NCBI GenBank assembly: GCA_963787285.1
Contig: CAWBCM010000013.1
Span: forward strand, 62,001-126,000
Reading direction: 5' to 3'
Source: JAHEJN01 sp963787285
Lineage (GTDB): Bacteria; Actinomycetota; Acidimicrobiia; Acidimicrobiales; JAHEJN01
DNA length: 64,000 nucleotides
The notes under the pieces were generated by a model that made no database searches, was not told the DNA's origin, and saw only the letters and a list, made by a program, of their open reading frames with translations. This document shows positions 40,454 through 50,170 of this stretch, piece after piece (the stretch's first letter is position 1; each line of letters opens with the position of its first letter). The translations under genes and the position numbers were made by a program.

Positions 40454-41716
40454 TCACTTCTCTTGGTCGGGTCGCCGGGTCTCGGCCCAGGTCTTGCCCT
40501 TCTCCACGTTGGGTTCGCGGGGAAGACCGAGTGCCTGCTCGGCGATGATGTTGCGTTGGATGGCCCAGGTGCCACCACCGAGGGTGATCGCCGGCGAGAA
40601 CAGGTAGCCGTAGTGCCAGACGGGATCGACGGCGGGGAACTGGCTGGCCTCTCCGCGGGGAAAGTTGATCTCGGTGGCGCCGTGACGCATGTGCGACGGC
40701 ACCTCTCCCTCGGGGCCCGAGCCCTCGAGCATCCCGTGGGCGCCGGCGAGGTCCTTGGCCAGCTCGAGGACCTCCTGGCCGTGCTCGTCGGCCATCAGCT
40801 TCTGGATCGACGCCTCCGAGCCCGGGGTGGCGCCCTTGAGCTTGGCGCTCAGCGTGCGGAGGCGGTTGAGCCGCAGCACCTCGGCGTGGATGTGGAGGCG
40901 GGCCAGGCGATCCCGCAAGACGGGATCGGTCGCCCCGCCCCCCTGCCGGACCAGATCGAGCAGTACCTCGGCCGAAGGGCCCTCACCCCACATGGACCCC
41001 GCCGACGAGAGTGACACCCGTTCGTTGGCCAGGGTGACCTTGGCCAGTCGCCAGCCGTCGCCGTCCTCGCCGATTCGCATGCTCTCGTGCAGTCGCACGT
41101 CGTCGAAGAACACCTGGTTGAACGAGTGCGCCGTGGTCATGTCGACGATGGGCGACATCGTGATGCCCTTGCTGTCCATCGGACAGGCGAAGTAGGAGAT
41201 GCCGCGGTGCTTGGGTGCGTCCGGGTCGGTGCGGGCGATGAGGATGCCCATGTCGGCGCCGTGGGCGCCGCTCGACCAGATCTTCGACCCGTTGACGACG
41301 TACTCGTCGCCGTCACGTTCGGCTCGGGTCGCCAACGCCGCGAGGTCGGAGCCGGCGTCGGGCTCGGAGAACAGCTGGCACCAGATCTCCTCGTGGTTGA
41401 AGATCTTCGGCAGGAACCGTTGCTGTTGCTGCTCGGTGCCGGCCAGCAGGATCGTGGGTGCCGCCCAGCCGATTCCGATGGCATTGCTCGCCATCTCCCG
41501 CCGATGGCCCGGACGCGTCACCTTCACGCCCTGCAGCTCCTGTTGGATGATGATCTGGTGCATCGGGTCGGCGTCGAGGCCCCATGGCGGCGGCCAGTGC
41601 GGTACGACGTATCCGGCCTCGGCCAGCTCGTGTTGGGTCGGTTCGGGATGGGCGGCCAGCCACGCACGAACAGCCAGCCGGCGGGGATCGTCGTCGGCGG
41701 GCAGGTCGAAGTCCAT
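40454..41716 (-). CDS. acyl-CoA dehydrogenase
   Basis: A 420-residue FAD enzyme. N-terminal helical part, then QLFSEPDAGSDLAALATRAE, VNGSKIWSSGAHGADMGILI and GISYFACPMDSKGITMSPI (middle beta domain), and the C-terminal four-helix part with ASIQKLMADEHGQEVLELAK. The start MDFDLPADDDPRRLAVRAWL fits. It follows the TetR gene by 10 bp and precedes the NMO-like gene by 10 bp. In the Atu/Liu-type pathways such an enzyme oxidises branched acyl-CoA before biotin-dependent carboxylation, and carboxylase genes lie upstream in this operon. Confidence 0.93.
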   Translation of the reverse strand: MDFDLPADDDPRRLAVRAWLAAHPEPTQHELAEAGYVVPHWPPPWGLDADPMHQIIIQQELQGVKVTRPGHRREMASNAIGIGWAAPTILLAGTEQQQQRFLPKIFNHEEIWCQLFSEPDAGSDLAALATRAERDGDEYVVNGSKIWSSGAHGADMGILIARTDPDAPKHRGISYFACPMDSKGITMSPIVDMTTAHSFNQVFFDDVRLHESMRIGEDGDGWRLAKVTLANERVSLSSAGSMWGEGPSAEVLLDLVRQGGGATDPVLRDRLARLHIHAEVLRLNRLRTLSAKLKGATPGSEASIQKLMADEHGQEVLELAKDLAGAHGMLEGSGPEGEVPSHMRHGATEINFPRGEASQFPAVDPVWHYGYLFSPAITLGGGTWAIQRNIIAEQALGLPREPNVEKGKTWAETRRPDQEK

Positions 41717-41726
41717 GGGTTCCTTG

Positions 41727-42359
41727 CTATCGGGGAAGGCCGGCCAGAACGATGTCGACCATCGCGTCGGCGGCGAGCTTGGGTGAGGTGCGGAGGTGGG
41801 TCATCACCTCGGGACGGGCGAAGTCACGACCGAGGCCGGCGATCACGCGGGCAACCGCCACCGTGTCGACATCGGCGATCTCGCCCTGCTCGACGGCGAG
41901 ATCGAGCAGGCACCGGGTGACGTCGACCAGGTAATCGGAATGGGCGGCGTTGAGCTCGGATCCGGCGGTGATCGCGGCCATGTCGTTGGCGAACTCCTCG
42001 GTGATGGTGCTCACGGCGATGGTCGCCGCCCCCAGGTAGGCGCCGATCGCCTCGAGCGCAGTCATGTCGGGCGCGATGGCGGCGTGGGCGGCACGACCGA
42101 CGGATCGCAGGTTGCGGTCGACCACCATCAGCACGAGCTCGTCGCGGCTCGGCGCCAGGCCGTAGAGGGTGCGTAGCGAGCAGTTGAGTCGGCCCGCGAG
42201 CTCGGCCATCGTCACGTCGGCGAAGCCCTTGGCGAAGGCACGACCGAGCTCGTCGAGCAACTCGCGCTGGCGGAGCGTGAGTCGGTGCTCCCGGTCGCGG
42301 CTGAGCACCGGAGCGGGCGCAGGGACGGCCCGCACGCGATCGACGAGCGAGGCCGTCAT
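41727..42359 (-). CDS. TetR family transcriptional regulator
   Basis: A 210-residue regulator. The N-terminal helix-turn-helix is seen as LRQRELLDELGRAFAKGF, VTMAELAGRLNCSLRTLYGL, APSRDELVLMVVDRNL, and the ligand-binding part is Ala-rich helical. It begins with ATG 42359, overlapping the stop of the AtuA-like gene (ATGA), so it is co-transcribed with the carboxylase operon it probably controls. An inverted repeat at 47764-47789 upstream of the operon is a candidate site (inference). Confidence 0.92.
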   Translation of the reverse strand: MTASLVDRVRAVPAPAPVLSRDREHRLTLRQRELLDELGRAFAKGFADVTMAELAGRLNCSLRTLYGLAPSRDELVLMVVDRNLRSVGRAAHAAIAPDMTALEAIGAYLGAATIAVSTITEEFANDMAAITAGSELNAAHSDYLVDVTRCLLDLAVEQGEIADVDTVAVARVIAGLGRDFARPEVMTHLRTSPKLAADAMVDIVLAGLPR

Positions 42360-44117
42360 CGAATCAGGACCTCGGGTATGTCGACGACCCGGGCCCGCAG
42401 CCATTCGCCGAGGCTCTTGGCCTGACCGTCCTGGCGGGTAGACGCGGCCACTCCCTGCTGGAGAAGACCGCGGATCACGAAGTTGAGGGACCACAGGTTG
42501 GGGAGTCGGTGGCGTTCGATGACCAGTCCGGCCGTCTCGGGCAACAGCGTGCGGAGGCGGTCGGTGGTCAGGAACTGGTCGATCCAGGCGAACGTCGAGC
42601 TGTCGCGGGTGAACACGCCGAGGTTGGCGTCGCCTCCCTTGTCGCCCGAACGCGTGCCGATGACGCGCCCGATGGGGAGGCGCGAAGTGGGGCCGTCGGG
42701 GGCGGCGGGCAGCCCGGGCGAGGGGACTTCGACGATGACCGGAGCGTCGGGGACCGGTGCCGTCGACTCGACCACGGTCTGTCCGGCACCGAGCACGACG
42801 ACGTGCTGGGGAACCAGGGCGGCCGGAACGCGCGCCGGGCGGTAGACGCCGAAGGCCCGGGCCGGCCCGGCGTCGAGGGCGTACATGCCCGGGATCGTGG
42901 CGAGGGCCAGCTCGTTGACCGCCGCCGAGAGCTCCCGGCCGAGCTTGCCCTCGTCGGGGTCCTTCAGCGTCAGGTGCCAGCTCGCCGTGGCTTCTTCGTT
43001 CGACATCGGATCGCCCTTGTCGGTGCGCACCACCGCCGAGGTCACCTCGGCGAAGTCGGTCGGCTCCCTCGGACACGCCCGCCAGAACGCAGCGTCGACC
43101 AACGCGGCCTTTTCCTCGATGTCGAGGCCGGTGAGTGCGACCCTCAGGTCCCGGCGAAAGCCGCCGAGGCTGTTCATCGCCACCTTCAACGTGGGCGGTG
43201 GAGGTTCGCCGCGGATGCCGCTCATCTGGACGCGATCAGGGGCGACCTGCTCGAGCTCAATGGTGTCGAAGCGGGTGGTCACGTCGGGACCGAGATACGC
43301 CGGGGCGCCGACCTCGTACAGCAGTTGCGCGGTGACGGTTGCGACCGTGACCACCCCACCGGTGTGGTCGTGCTTGCCGATCACGCTCGATCCGTCGACG
43401 GCCACTTCGGCCCACGGGAACCCGGTGTGGTCGAGCCCGGGCAGCTCGGTGAAGAAGGAGTAGTTGCCCCCGGTCGCCTGCGTGCCGCATTCGATGACGT
43501 GCCCGGCGGCCACCGCCTCCGGCCAGTGCGTCCCAGTCGTCCCGGCGCCAGCGGTGATGCCAGGCCGCCGGGCCGCACACTATTGCGGCGTCGGTCGTCC
43601 GCCCGGTGATGACGATGTCGGCACCGCGGTCGAGCGCGTCGACGATGCCCCAACAGCCAAGGTAGGCATTGGCGCTGATGTAGCCCGCCGGATCATCGAG
43701 GGAAACGCCGGTCTCGAAGTGCTCGAGGGCGACGCCGGCCGCCGACAACTCGTGGAGGCGGGGTAGGAGGTCGTCGCCGGAGACGTAGGCGATCGTCGGC
43801 GACAGCCCGAGCCGGGCGGCCACCTCGGCGACGGCGTCGGCACAGCCGGCGGGGTCGAGGCCCCCGGCGTTGGTCACGACCCTGATGCGGCGGTCGAGAC
43901 AGGTGCCCATCACCTGTTCCATCTGTGTCACGAACGTTCGGGCGAATCCGCCGCCGGGGCGCTTCGCTCGAGTGCGGGCGAGGATGAGCATCGTGAGCTC
44001 GGCGAGCCAGTCGCCGGTGAGGACGTCGATGGGTCCGCCGTCGACCATCTCGCGGGCCGCCGACAGTCGGTCGCCGTAGAAGCCCGAGCAGTTCGCGATG
44101 CGGATGGGCTCAGTCAT
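42356..44117 (-). CDS. acyclic terpene utilisation AtuA family protein (DUF1446), one frameshift
   Basis: About 587 residues in two frames. The N-terminal part (44117-43520) starts MTEPIRIANCSGFYGDRLSA with TGDWLAELTMLILARTRAKR; the C-terminal part (43513-42356) starts AAGHVIECGTQATGGNYSFF and ends with a domain containing RSGDKGGDANLGVF. A one-base insertion near 43516 separates them (a GG run that should give LAGAVAAGH). AtuA is essential for citronellol/geraniol degradation in Pseudomonas, where it lies with geranyl-CoA carboxylase genes; its biochemical role is unknown. Here it is coupled to the biotin carboxylase subunit (ATGA overlap at 44114-44117) and to TetR. The frameshift is probably a sequence error. 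Confidence 0.85.
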
Positions 44118-46083
44118 CGGCGGCCATCACCTCGTGAGCGTCGATGGTCGACGACGAGCAGGAGGGTTCCGGTGTCGACCTGTTCGCCCACACCGACGGA
44201 GACGTCGGTCACGACGCCGTCCGCGGGCGCCGTCACGTGGTGCTCCATCTTCATCGCTTCGAGCACCACGAGCAGTCTGACCGGCTTCGACCGCTGCGCC
44301 GATGTCGACCCGCACGTCGATCACCCGCCGGGCATCGGAGCGACGAAGCCGCCCGTCGGTGCCTCGCGAGCCCGGTTGCGGCGAATCGCGGGGCGATGGC
44401 CGAGCGCGAGGGTGGTCGCGCGGCATCTGCACGTAGAGCACCTCTCCGGCCCGGGTCACGCGAGCAGACCCGTCGGGCGTCGTCGATCTCGACGTCGATG
44501 TCGGTGCCCGACCAGCGGTGCACGCACGGCTCGCCCGTGGGGCTCGAGCCGGAAGGCACCGTCGCGCTTCGGCGCGGTACGAGACGCGCGATCGTCACCA
44601 TCGCCGCCGACGAAGGTGACGTGCTCGGCGGGCAGCCGGGCGTTGCGCCAGTCGACGGCATGGTGGGCCACGTGGTGTCGCGGCCCGGTTCACGCCCTGG
44701 AGCCACAGCGCACCGATGACGGCGGCGTCGTGGCGATCGGCGTCGGCCGCCGGCGTCTCGGTGCCGAGACGATCGATGAAGTCGGTGGTCGTTTCCCCGT
44801 CGAGGAAGGCCGCGGAACGCAACGCAGCGGCGAGGAAGTCGCGGTTGGTGATCGACGCCGCCGAGGTGCAGGCGCTCGAGCGCGAGCGCCAGCCGCCCGG
44901 CCGCCTCGCGGCGGGTGCGGTCCGTGGGCGATCACCTTGGCGAGCATCGGATCGAAGTCGACGCCGACCACCGAGCCGGGCTCGACGCCCGAGTCCCAGC
45001 CGCACCTCGGGCTGGTCGGCGGGCTCGAACGCGGCGAGCGTGCCCGGTGGCGGGAAGGAACCCTGCGGCCGGATCTTCGGCGTAGAGGCGAGCCTCGATG
45101 GCGTGCCCCGTGAAGGTGACGTCGGTCTGGTCGTAGCCGAGGGGTTCGCCCGCGGCGATGCGCAACTGCTCGCGCACGAGGTCGATGCCGGTGACCTCCT
45201 CGGTGACCGGGTGCTCGACCTGGAGGCGGGTGTTCACCTCGAGGAAGAAGAACTCGCCGGGACTCGTCGTCGACGCAGGAACTCGACGGTGCCGGCCGAC
45301 TCGTAGCCGATCGCGCGGGCGAGGCGCAGCGCGGCCTCGCCCATGGCCGCGCGCATGACGTCGTCGACGATCGGCGAGGGCGACTCCTCGATGATCTTCT
45401 GGTGGCGGCGCTGGATCGAGCACTCGCGCTCGCCGAGGTGCACGAGCGTCGCCGTGGCGGTCGCCGAGGATCTGGATCTCGACGTGGCGGGACGCGGGCG
45501 ACGTAGCGCTCGAGGAAGACGCGGTCGTCGCCGAAGCCGCCGATGCGGCCTCGCGCTGCGCCGCGGCCACGGCCTCGTCGAGATCGCCGGCGACGTCGAC
45601 GACGCGCATGCCCTTGCCGCCGCCGCCGGCCGCGGCCTTCACGAGCAGCGGGTAGCCGACCTCGCGGCCGTCGGCGGGGTCCTCGGACGCCGGGCAGGGT
45701 GGGCACGCCGGCCCTCTCGGCGACGCGCCTTGGCGGCGATCTTGTCGCCCATCGACTCGATGACGTCGGGCGGTGGGCCGACCCAGGTGAGGCCGGCGGC
45801 CTCGATCACGCCCGGGCGAAGCCGGCGTTCTCGGACAGGAAGCCGTAGCCCGGGTGGACGGCGTCGGCGCCCGTCGGCGCGGCCGCCGCGATCATCGCAT
45901 CGGCGTCGAGGTAGCCCGGTGTCGAGCCGCACGGCCTCGTCGGCCTCGCGTACGAAGGGGGCGTCGGCGTCGGCGTCGACGTACACCGCGACGCAGCGCA
46001 TGCCCATCGCGTGGGCGCTGCGGAAGATCGCGGCGGGCGATCTCGCCGCGGTTGGCGACGAGCAGCGGTCGTGACGAGCTCAC
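44114..46083 (-). pseudogene. acyl-CoA carboxylase alpha subunit (biotin carboxylase + biotin carrier), many frameshifts
   Basis: About 656 codons long, the normal size of an alpha subunit, but split over all three frames by many indels. In order: LLVANRGEIA near 46050, MRCVAVYVDADADAPF near 45980, VHPGYGFLSENAGFA near 45840, KAAAGGGGKGMRVVD (ATP-grasp glycine loop) near 45620, HVEIQILGDRHG near 45480, RRHQKIIEESP near 45400, EVNTRLQVEHPVTE near 45230, and the biotin site EAMKMEHH with Lys at 44249-44251. The start (GTG 46083) overlaps the beta-subunit stop. Preserved length and motifs favour poor sequence over true decay. The substrate is unknown; methylcrotonyl- or geranyl-CoA-like acyl-CoAs are suggested by the AtuA neighbour. 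Confidence 0.82.
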
Positions 46084-47746
46084 AGTCGGAACACTCCGTA
46101 GCCCTCGGCGCCCTGCGACGGGGCGGTTGCGCACCACGCGACAGGCAGATGCCGAGCACCGTGCGCGTGTCGCGCGGGTCGATGATGCCGTCGTCGCTGA
46201 TGGCGCCGGTGGCCTCGAGCGCGAGCGAGCCCTGCTCCTGGATCGTCCTCGACCGCGGCCACGATCTGCGGCGTCCTCCTCCTCGTCGAAGGGCTCGCCC
46301 TTGCGGGCGGCCTGGCCGCGGCGCACGATCGACATCACGCCGGCGATCTGCTTGGGGCCCATCACGGCGATCTTGGCGCGTGGGCCAGAGGAAGGTGAAG
46401 CGGTTGTCGAAGGCGCGGCCCGACATGCGCGTAGGTGCCGGCGCCGTAGGACGAGCCGATGATCACCGTGAGGTGCGGCACCGTGGAGTTGGTGACCGCG
46501 TTGATCATCTGCGAGCCCTTCTTGATGATGCCCGTCGGCCTCGAAGTCCTTGCCGACCATGAAGCCGGTGATGTTCTGGAGGAACAGCAGCGGCACGTCG
46601 ATCTGGTTGCAGAGCTGGATGAAGTGGGCGGCCTTCTGCGGCGGACGTCGGGATAGATGCACGCCGTTGTTGCCGAGGATGCCGACCGGGTAGCCGTGGA
46701 TCGATGCCCAGCCGCAGACCAGCGTGGTGCCGTAGCGCGGCTTGAACTCCTCGAAGCGCGAGCCGTCGACGATGCGGGCGATCACGTCGCGGACGTCGAC
46801 GGGCTGGCGCAGGTCCGGGCTCACCAGGCCGAGCAGCTCCTCGGGGTCGTGGACCGGCGCGTCGGCGCGCAGCGCGGCGGCGGGTCCGGCCTTGCGCCAG
46901 TTCAGGTGGGAGACGACCTCGCGGCACAGGCGCAGGGCGTCGAGCTCGTCCTCGGCCAGGTACTCGCCGAGTCCCGAGATCTCGGCGTGCATCTGGGCGC
47001 CGCCGAGCGTCTCGTCGTCGCTCTCCTCGCCGGTGGCCATCTTCACGAGCGGCGGGCCCGGCCAGGAAGATCTTCGACTGCTCCTTGATCACGATGTTGT
47101 AGTCGGACATGCCGGGCTGATAGGCGCCGCCCGCCGTCGAGGAGCCGAACACGACGCACACCGTCGGGATGTCGCAGCTTCGACAGCTCGATCATCTCGT
47201 AGAAGAAGCGACCGGTCTCGGCGAAGTGTTCGACGCGGCCCGCCCACGGCGGCGCCCCGCTGAACGCCGTCGGGGTCGATGCGCAGGTCGGCGCCGGCCG
47301 ACTCGACGAAGCTCACGTAGGGCATGCGGTTGTCGCGCGCGATCTCGAGCGCGCGCATCCACTTCTTGCGCGACGTACGGCGTGAGCGCGCCGCCGAGCA
47401 CCGTGGGGTCGTTGGCGAAGATCACGCACTCGATGCCGGCGATCACGCCGATGCCGACCACCACGCCGCCGCCGATCGCGTAGTCGGAGTTGTAGCCGGC
47501 CAGCGGGCTGATCTCGAGGAACGGGCTGTCGGGGTCGAGCACGTTCGCGATGCGTTCGCGAATCGGGAGCTTGCCGCGGCCGCGGAGCCGCTCGTGCGCA
47601 GCCGGGCCACCGCCGCCGTCGGCCTCGTCGAGCAGCTCGTCGATCACCGCCAGCTGCTCGAGCATGTCGGCCCGGTTGGTGACAAAGGCCGGCGATTGCC
47701 GGTCGATGGTCGAGGTCAGTGGAGGAGCGAGCAGGGCGCGGGTCAC
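46080..47746 (-). pseudogene. acyl-CoA carboxylase beta subunit (carboxyltransferase), many frameshifts
   Basis: About 555 codons, starting GTG at 47746 (VTRALLAPPLTSTIDRQSPA). Recognisable in order: RERIANVLDPDSPFLEISPL, GIGVIAGIECVIFANDPTVL, MRALEIARDNRMPYVSFVES, VCVVFGSSTAGGAYQPGMSD, IVIKEQSKIFLAGPP, MATGEESDDETLGGAQMHAE, LFLQNITGFMVGKDFEA, RAKIAVMGPKQIAGVMSIV. These match methylcrotonyl/propionyl-type carboxyltransferases (AtuC/LiuB-like). Single-base indels, for example near 47367, 47250, 47170, 47058, 46650 and 46535, break the frame about every 100-200 bp. It is the first gene of the leftward operon, with a promoter-like region at 47753-47782 placing transcription start at or very near the GTG. 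Likely sequence errors, but loss of the gene is possible. Confidence 0.82.
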
Positions 47747-47752
47747 CGTCGC

Positions 47753-47782
47753 AGCGTAGGGACGGTAACGAAACCATGTCAA
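47753..47782 (-). promoter_or_regulatory. candidate leaderless promoter of the carboxylase operon
   Basis: On the minus strand: TTGACA (47782-47777), 18-bp spacer, TACGCT (47758-47753). Transcription starting about 7 nt downstream would coincide with the GTG start at 47746, so the mRNA may be leaderless. Confidence 0.5.
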
Positions 47783-47789
47783 GATTACC
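47764..47789. promoter_or_regulatory. candidate TetR operator in the divergent promoter region
   Basis: GGTAA (47764-47768) and TTACC (47785-47789) form a spaced inverted repeat that covers the -35 box of the carboxylase promoter and lies upstream of the opposite promoter. The operon encodes its own TetR regulator. Confidence 0.35.
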
Positions 47790-47814
47790 TCTCCGCTCCC
47801 GAACTGGCTATATT
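47785..47814 (+). promoter_or_regulatory. candidate leaderless promoter of the DinB-like gene
   Basis: A good -10 box TATATT (47809-47814) ends 6 nt before the ATG at 47821, with a weak -35-like TTACCT at 47785-47790 (18-bp spacer). The expected start falls on the ATG, so the transcript may be leaderless. Confidence 0.45.
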
Positions 47815-47820
47815 GCGCCC

Positions 47821-48648
47821 ATGGTCTCCGTCGCCGACATCGCGGCCGATCTCGCCGCCGAACAACAGGTCGTCGACGAGATGGTCGAACCGATCGACGC
47901 GGCGCAGTGGCAGCTCGACACACCGAGCCCGGGCTGGCAGATCGCCGACCAGATCGCCCACCTCGCCTACTTCGACCACACGGCGGCACTCGCCATCGTC
48001 GATCCACCGGCGTTCGCCGAGCACCGAGATCGGCTCTTCGCCGCCGACTTCTCCCGCCCCGAGGCGATCGACGCCGCCACCCTGGGACCCACACGCGACC
48101 TCCCGCCCGACGAGGCCCTGGCGCACTGGCGGGCGGCGCGCTCGGAGCTGGCCGCAGCGGCCGCCACCCTCGACGACCACACCCGGATCGACTGGTACGG
48201 ACCGCCCATGGGCGCCCGGTCCTTCCTCACCGCCCGCCTGATGGAGGCGTGGGCCCACGGCCAGGATGTCGCCGACGCGCTCGGCGTCGAACACGCACCG
48301 ACCGATCGGATCCGCCACATCGCCCAGCTCGGCTTCATCACCCGGGGGTGGACCTATGTGAACCGTGGGCTGCCCGTCCCCGACGCCGACGTGCGGGTCG
48401 AGCTCACCGGCCCCTCAGGAGCGACCTGGACATGGGGGCCCGATGACGCCCCGGCCACGGTGGTCGGTTCGGCGCTCGACTTCGTCCTGGTCACGACGCA
48501 GCGCCGGAATCTGGCCGACACCGATCTCGTGGCCTCGGACGCGTCGACACGGGAGTGGCTCACCATGGCCCAGGCTTTCGCCGGTCCGCCCACCGATGGT
48601 CCGGCGCCGCTCGGGGGCGCCGGGAGCGATCGATCAGGCGGCGCCTGA
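47821..48648 (+). CDS. TIGR03084-type DinB/MDMPI metal-binding protein
   Basis: A 275-residue protein with an N-terminal DinB-like four-helix bundle (VDEMVEPIDAAQWQLDTPSP, WQIADQIAHLAYFDHTAALA, LMEAWAHGQDVADALGVEHA), where His residues at about 44, 50 and 145 are possible metal ligands, and a C-terminal beta-rich part. This is the maleylpyruvate-isomerase-like (mycothiol-dependent) superfamily, in the actinobacterial group TIGR03084. Genes of this group often neighbour acyl-CoA catabolic genes, and here it is divergent from the carboxylase operon with 74 bp between. Function unknown; mycothiol-dependent isomerase or transferase is possible. Confidence 0.83.
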   Translation: MVSVADIAADLAAEQQVVDEMVEPIDAAQWQLDTPSPGWQIADQIAHLAYFDHTAALAIVDPPAFAEHRDRLFAADFSRPEAIDAATLGPTRDLPPDEALAHWRAARSELAAAAATLDDHTRIDWYGPPMGARSFLTARLMEAWAHGQDVADALGVEHAPTDRIRHIAQLGFITRGWTYVNRGLPVPDADVRVELTGPSGATWTWGPDDAPATVVGSALDFVLVTTQRRNLADTDLVASDASTREWLTMAQAFAGPPTDGPAPLGGAGSDRSGGA

Positions 48649-49314
48649 CGCGCCCTGCGGGAGCGCGAAGAAGGTGACCGTCACGTAGTGGACCGCCACG
48701 CCGGCGGTGACGAGGACGTGGAAGACCTCGTGGTACCCGAACCAGGTCGGCCAGGGGTCGGGTCGTTTCACTGCGTAGACCGCGGCGCCGACCGAGAAGA
48801 ACAGGCCACCCAACACCAGCAGTACGAACCCGGCGAGCTCCATGCGGTCCCAGACCTGGCCGATGGCGGGAAGGATGGCCCAGCCGCACAAGAGGTAGGG
48901 AATGATCGTGACGAAACTGGGCGCGGCGGGCCAGGCGATCTGGGTGGCGATACCGACGGCGGCACCGATCCACACTGCGGCAAGGATCAGATGCCCCGAG
49001 GAATCGGGCAGTACGAACAACCCGACCGGGGTGTAGGTGGCGGCGATGGCCACGAAGATCATCGAGTGATCGAGCCGTTTCCAGAAGCCGCGAAGGCTGG
49101 GATTCCAGGCGAAGCGGTGATAGGTGGCGCTCACGATGAACAGCGCCACGATCGCTCCGGTGTACAGACCGGCGACCAGTCGGGTGCCGGCCGGAGCCGT
49201 GGCGATCACGATCGGGGCGAGGGTGACGGCGGCCACGGCGGACGCGGCGTGCATCCAACCACGGAGGACGGGTTTGACCCCTTCGAACGGGGCGGCGAAA
49301 CGCATGGCCTTCAT
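48634..49314 (-). CDS. hemolysin III family (YqfA/PAQR-like) membrane protein
   Basis: A 226-residue protein with seven hydrophobic segments. Conserved features: VSATYHRFAWNPSLRGFWKR (His in TYHR), LDHSMIFVAIAATYTPVGLF (Asp-His), and HEVFHVLVTAGVAVHYVTV (two C-terminal His). These are the metal-binding residues shared by hemolysin III and PAQR receptors, probably hydrolases of membrane lipids. Start MKAMRFAAPFEGVKP at 49314; a second ATG three codons later is possible. The 3' end overlaps that of the DinB-like gene by 15 bp (convergent). Confidence 0.88.
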   Translation of the reverse strand: MKAMRFAAPFEGVKPVLRGWMHAASAVAAVTLAPIVIATAPAGTRLVAGLYTGAIVALFIVSATYHRFAWNPSLRGFWKRLDHSMIFVAIAATYTPVGLFVLPDSSGHLILAAVWIGAAVGIATQIAWPAAPSFVTIIPYLLCGWAILPAIGQVWDRMELAGFVLLVLGGLFFSVGAAVYAVKRPDPWPTWFGYHEVFHVLVTAGVAVHYVTVTFFALPQGASGAA

Positions 49315-49348
49315 GCTAGGTGGCCCTGGTCGATCCCCGCTCGCGACA

Positions 49349-50170
49349 TCAGAGCGCCACGCCGAGGAGACGGGTGCGCTTCACGGCGCGCATTCCGGCG
49401 ACGAGGCTGACCAACGCGGCGATCCAGGCGACCCCACCGATCACGAAGGTCGAGGTTCTCGATGCGCCGAACAGCGTCCCGGTCGACTGCGTGTAGGCGA
49501 GAACGATCATCGGAAGGGTCACCAGCCCGGATGCCTGCTGGGCGGCGATCGTCGACTTGACCCGCGCCGAGAGTCGCAGCACCAAGGTCATCGCGAAGAT
49601 CAGGAAGGGTGGGACGAACCAGAGCATGAGGATCCACCAGTCGGTGGTGGGGAAGAACCAGCCGCCCACCTTCGGGCCGACGACCGTGTTGACGAGAATC
49701 GAGTACACGCCGAAACCCAGGAAGGTCGCCGCGTAGCCGGGGAGGAAGCTGGCCAACAGCTTGCCGACGTAGATCTCGTCGGTACCGGCAGGCGAGTGGG
49801 CCAGGAACTCTCCGGTGCCCCGTTCGCGCTCACCGACCATCGTGGCGGCGCCGATCGCCGTGGAGACGGTCAACGGCACGATCACCGCCAGCGGGGCGAA
49901 CAGGTAGACGGCGAGGGCGTACTCGGTGCGAGCCGATGCGGTGTCACCCCTCAGTGCCGCCTGGGCCTTCTCGGGCAAGACGTCGAGGGTCGCCGAGATC
50001 CGGCTGACGGTGCCGACCTCGCCCAGCCAGCCGATGGCCAGGAGCATCATGCCGGGCAGGATCAGGAAGAACAGGGCCGCCAGGACACCGAGGGGGATCA
50101 GGAAGTCCTTGGCCGTCAGCAATTGGCGGAGATCGGTGCGGGTGACGACGAGCATCCGGCGGTAGTTCAC
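49349..50170 (-). CDS. ABC transporter permease
   Basis: A 273-residue integral membrane protein with six likely membrane segments (for example DFLIPLGVLAALFFLILPGM, FAPLAVIVPLTVSTAIG, LPGYAATFLGFGVYSILV, IGGVAWIAALVSLVAGMRAV) and the intracellular ABC-2-like motif MVGERERGTGEFLAHSPAGT. GTG at 50170 overlaps the stop of the ATPase gene, forming a two-gene ABC-2 export system. The substrate is unknown. Confidence 0.88.
   Translation of the reverse strand: MNYRRMLVVTRTDLRQLLTAKDFLIPLGVLAALFFLILPGMMLLAIGWLGEVGTVSRISATLDVLPEKAQAALRGDTASARTEYALAVYLFAPLAVIVPLTVSTAIGAATMVGERERGTGEFLAHSPAGTDEIYVGKLLASFLPGYAATFLGFGVYSILVNTVVGPKVGGWFFPTTDWWILMLWFVPPFLIFAMTLVLRLSARVKSTIAAQQASGLVTLPMIVLAYTQSTGTLFGASRTSTFVIGGVAWIAALVSLVAGMRAVKRTRLLGVAL

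Noticed and set aside
44114..47746. Reading the many short frames in the carboxylase region as separate small genes
   Set aside because: Each carries consecutive pieces of one biotin carboxylase or carboxyltransferase; indels explain them better.
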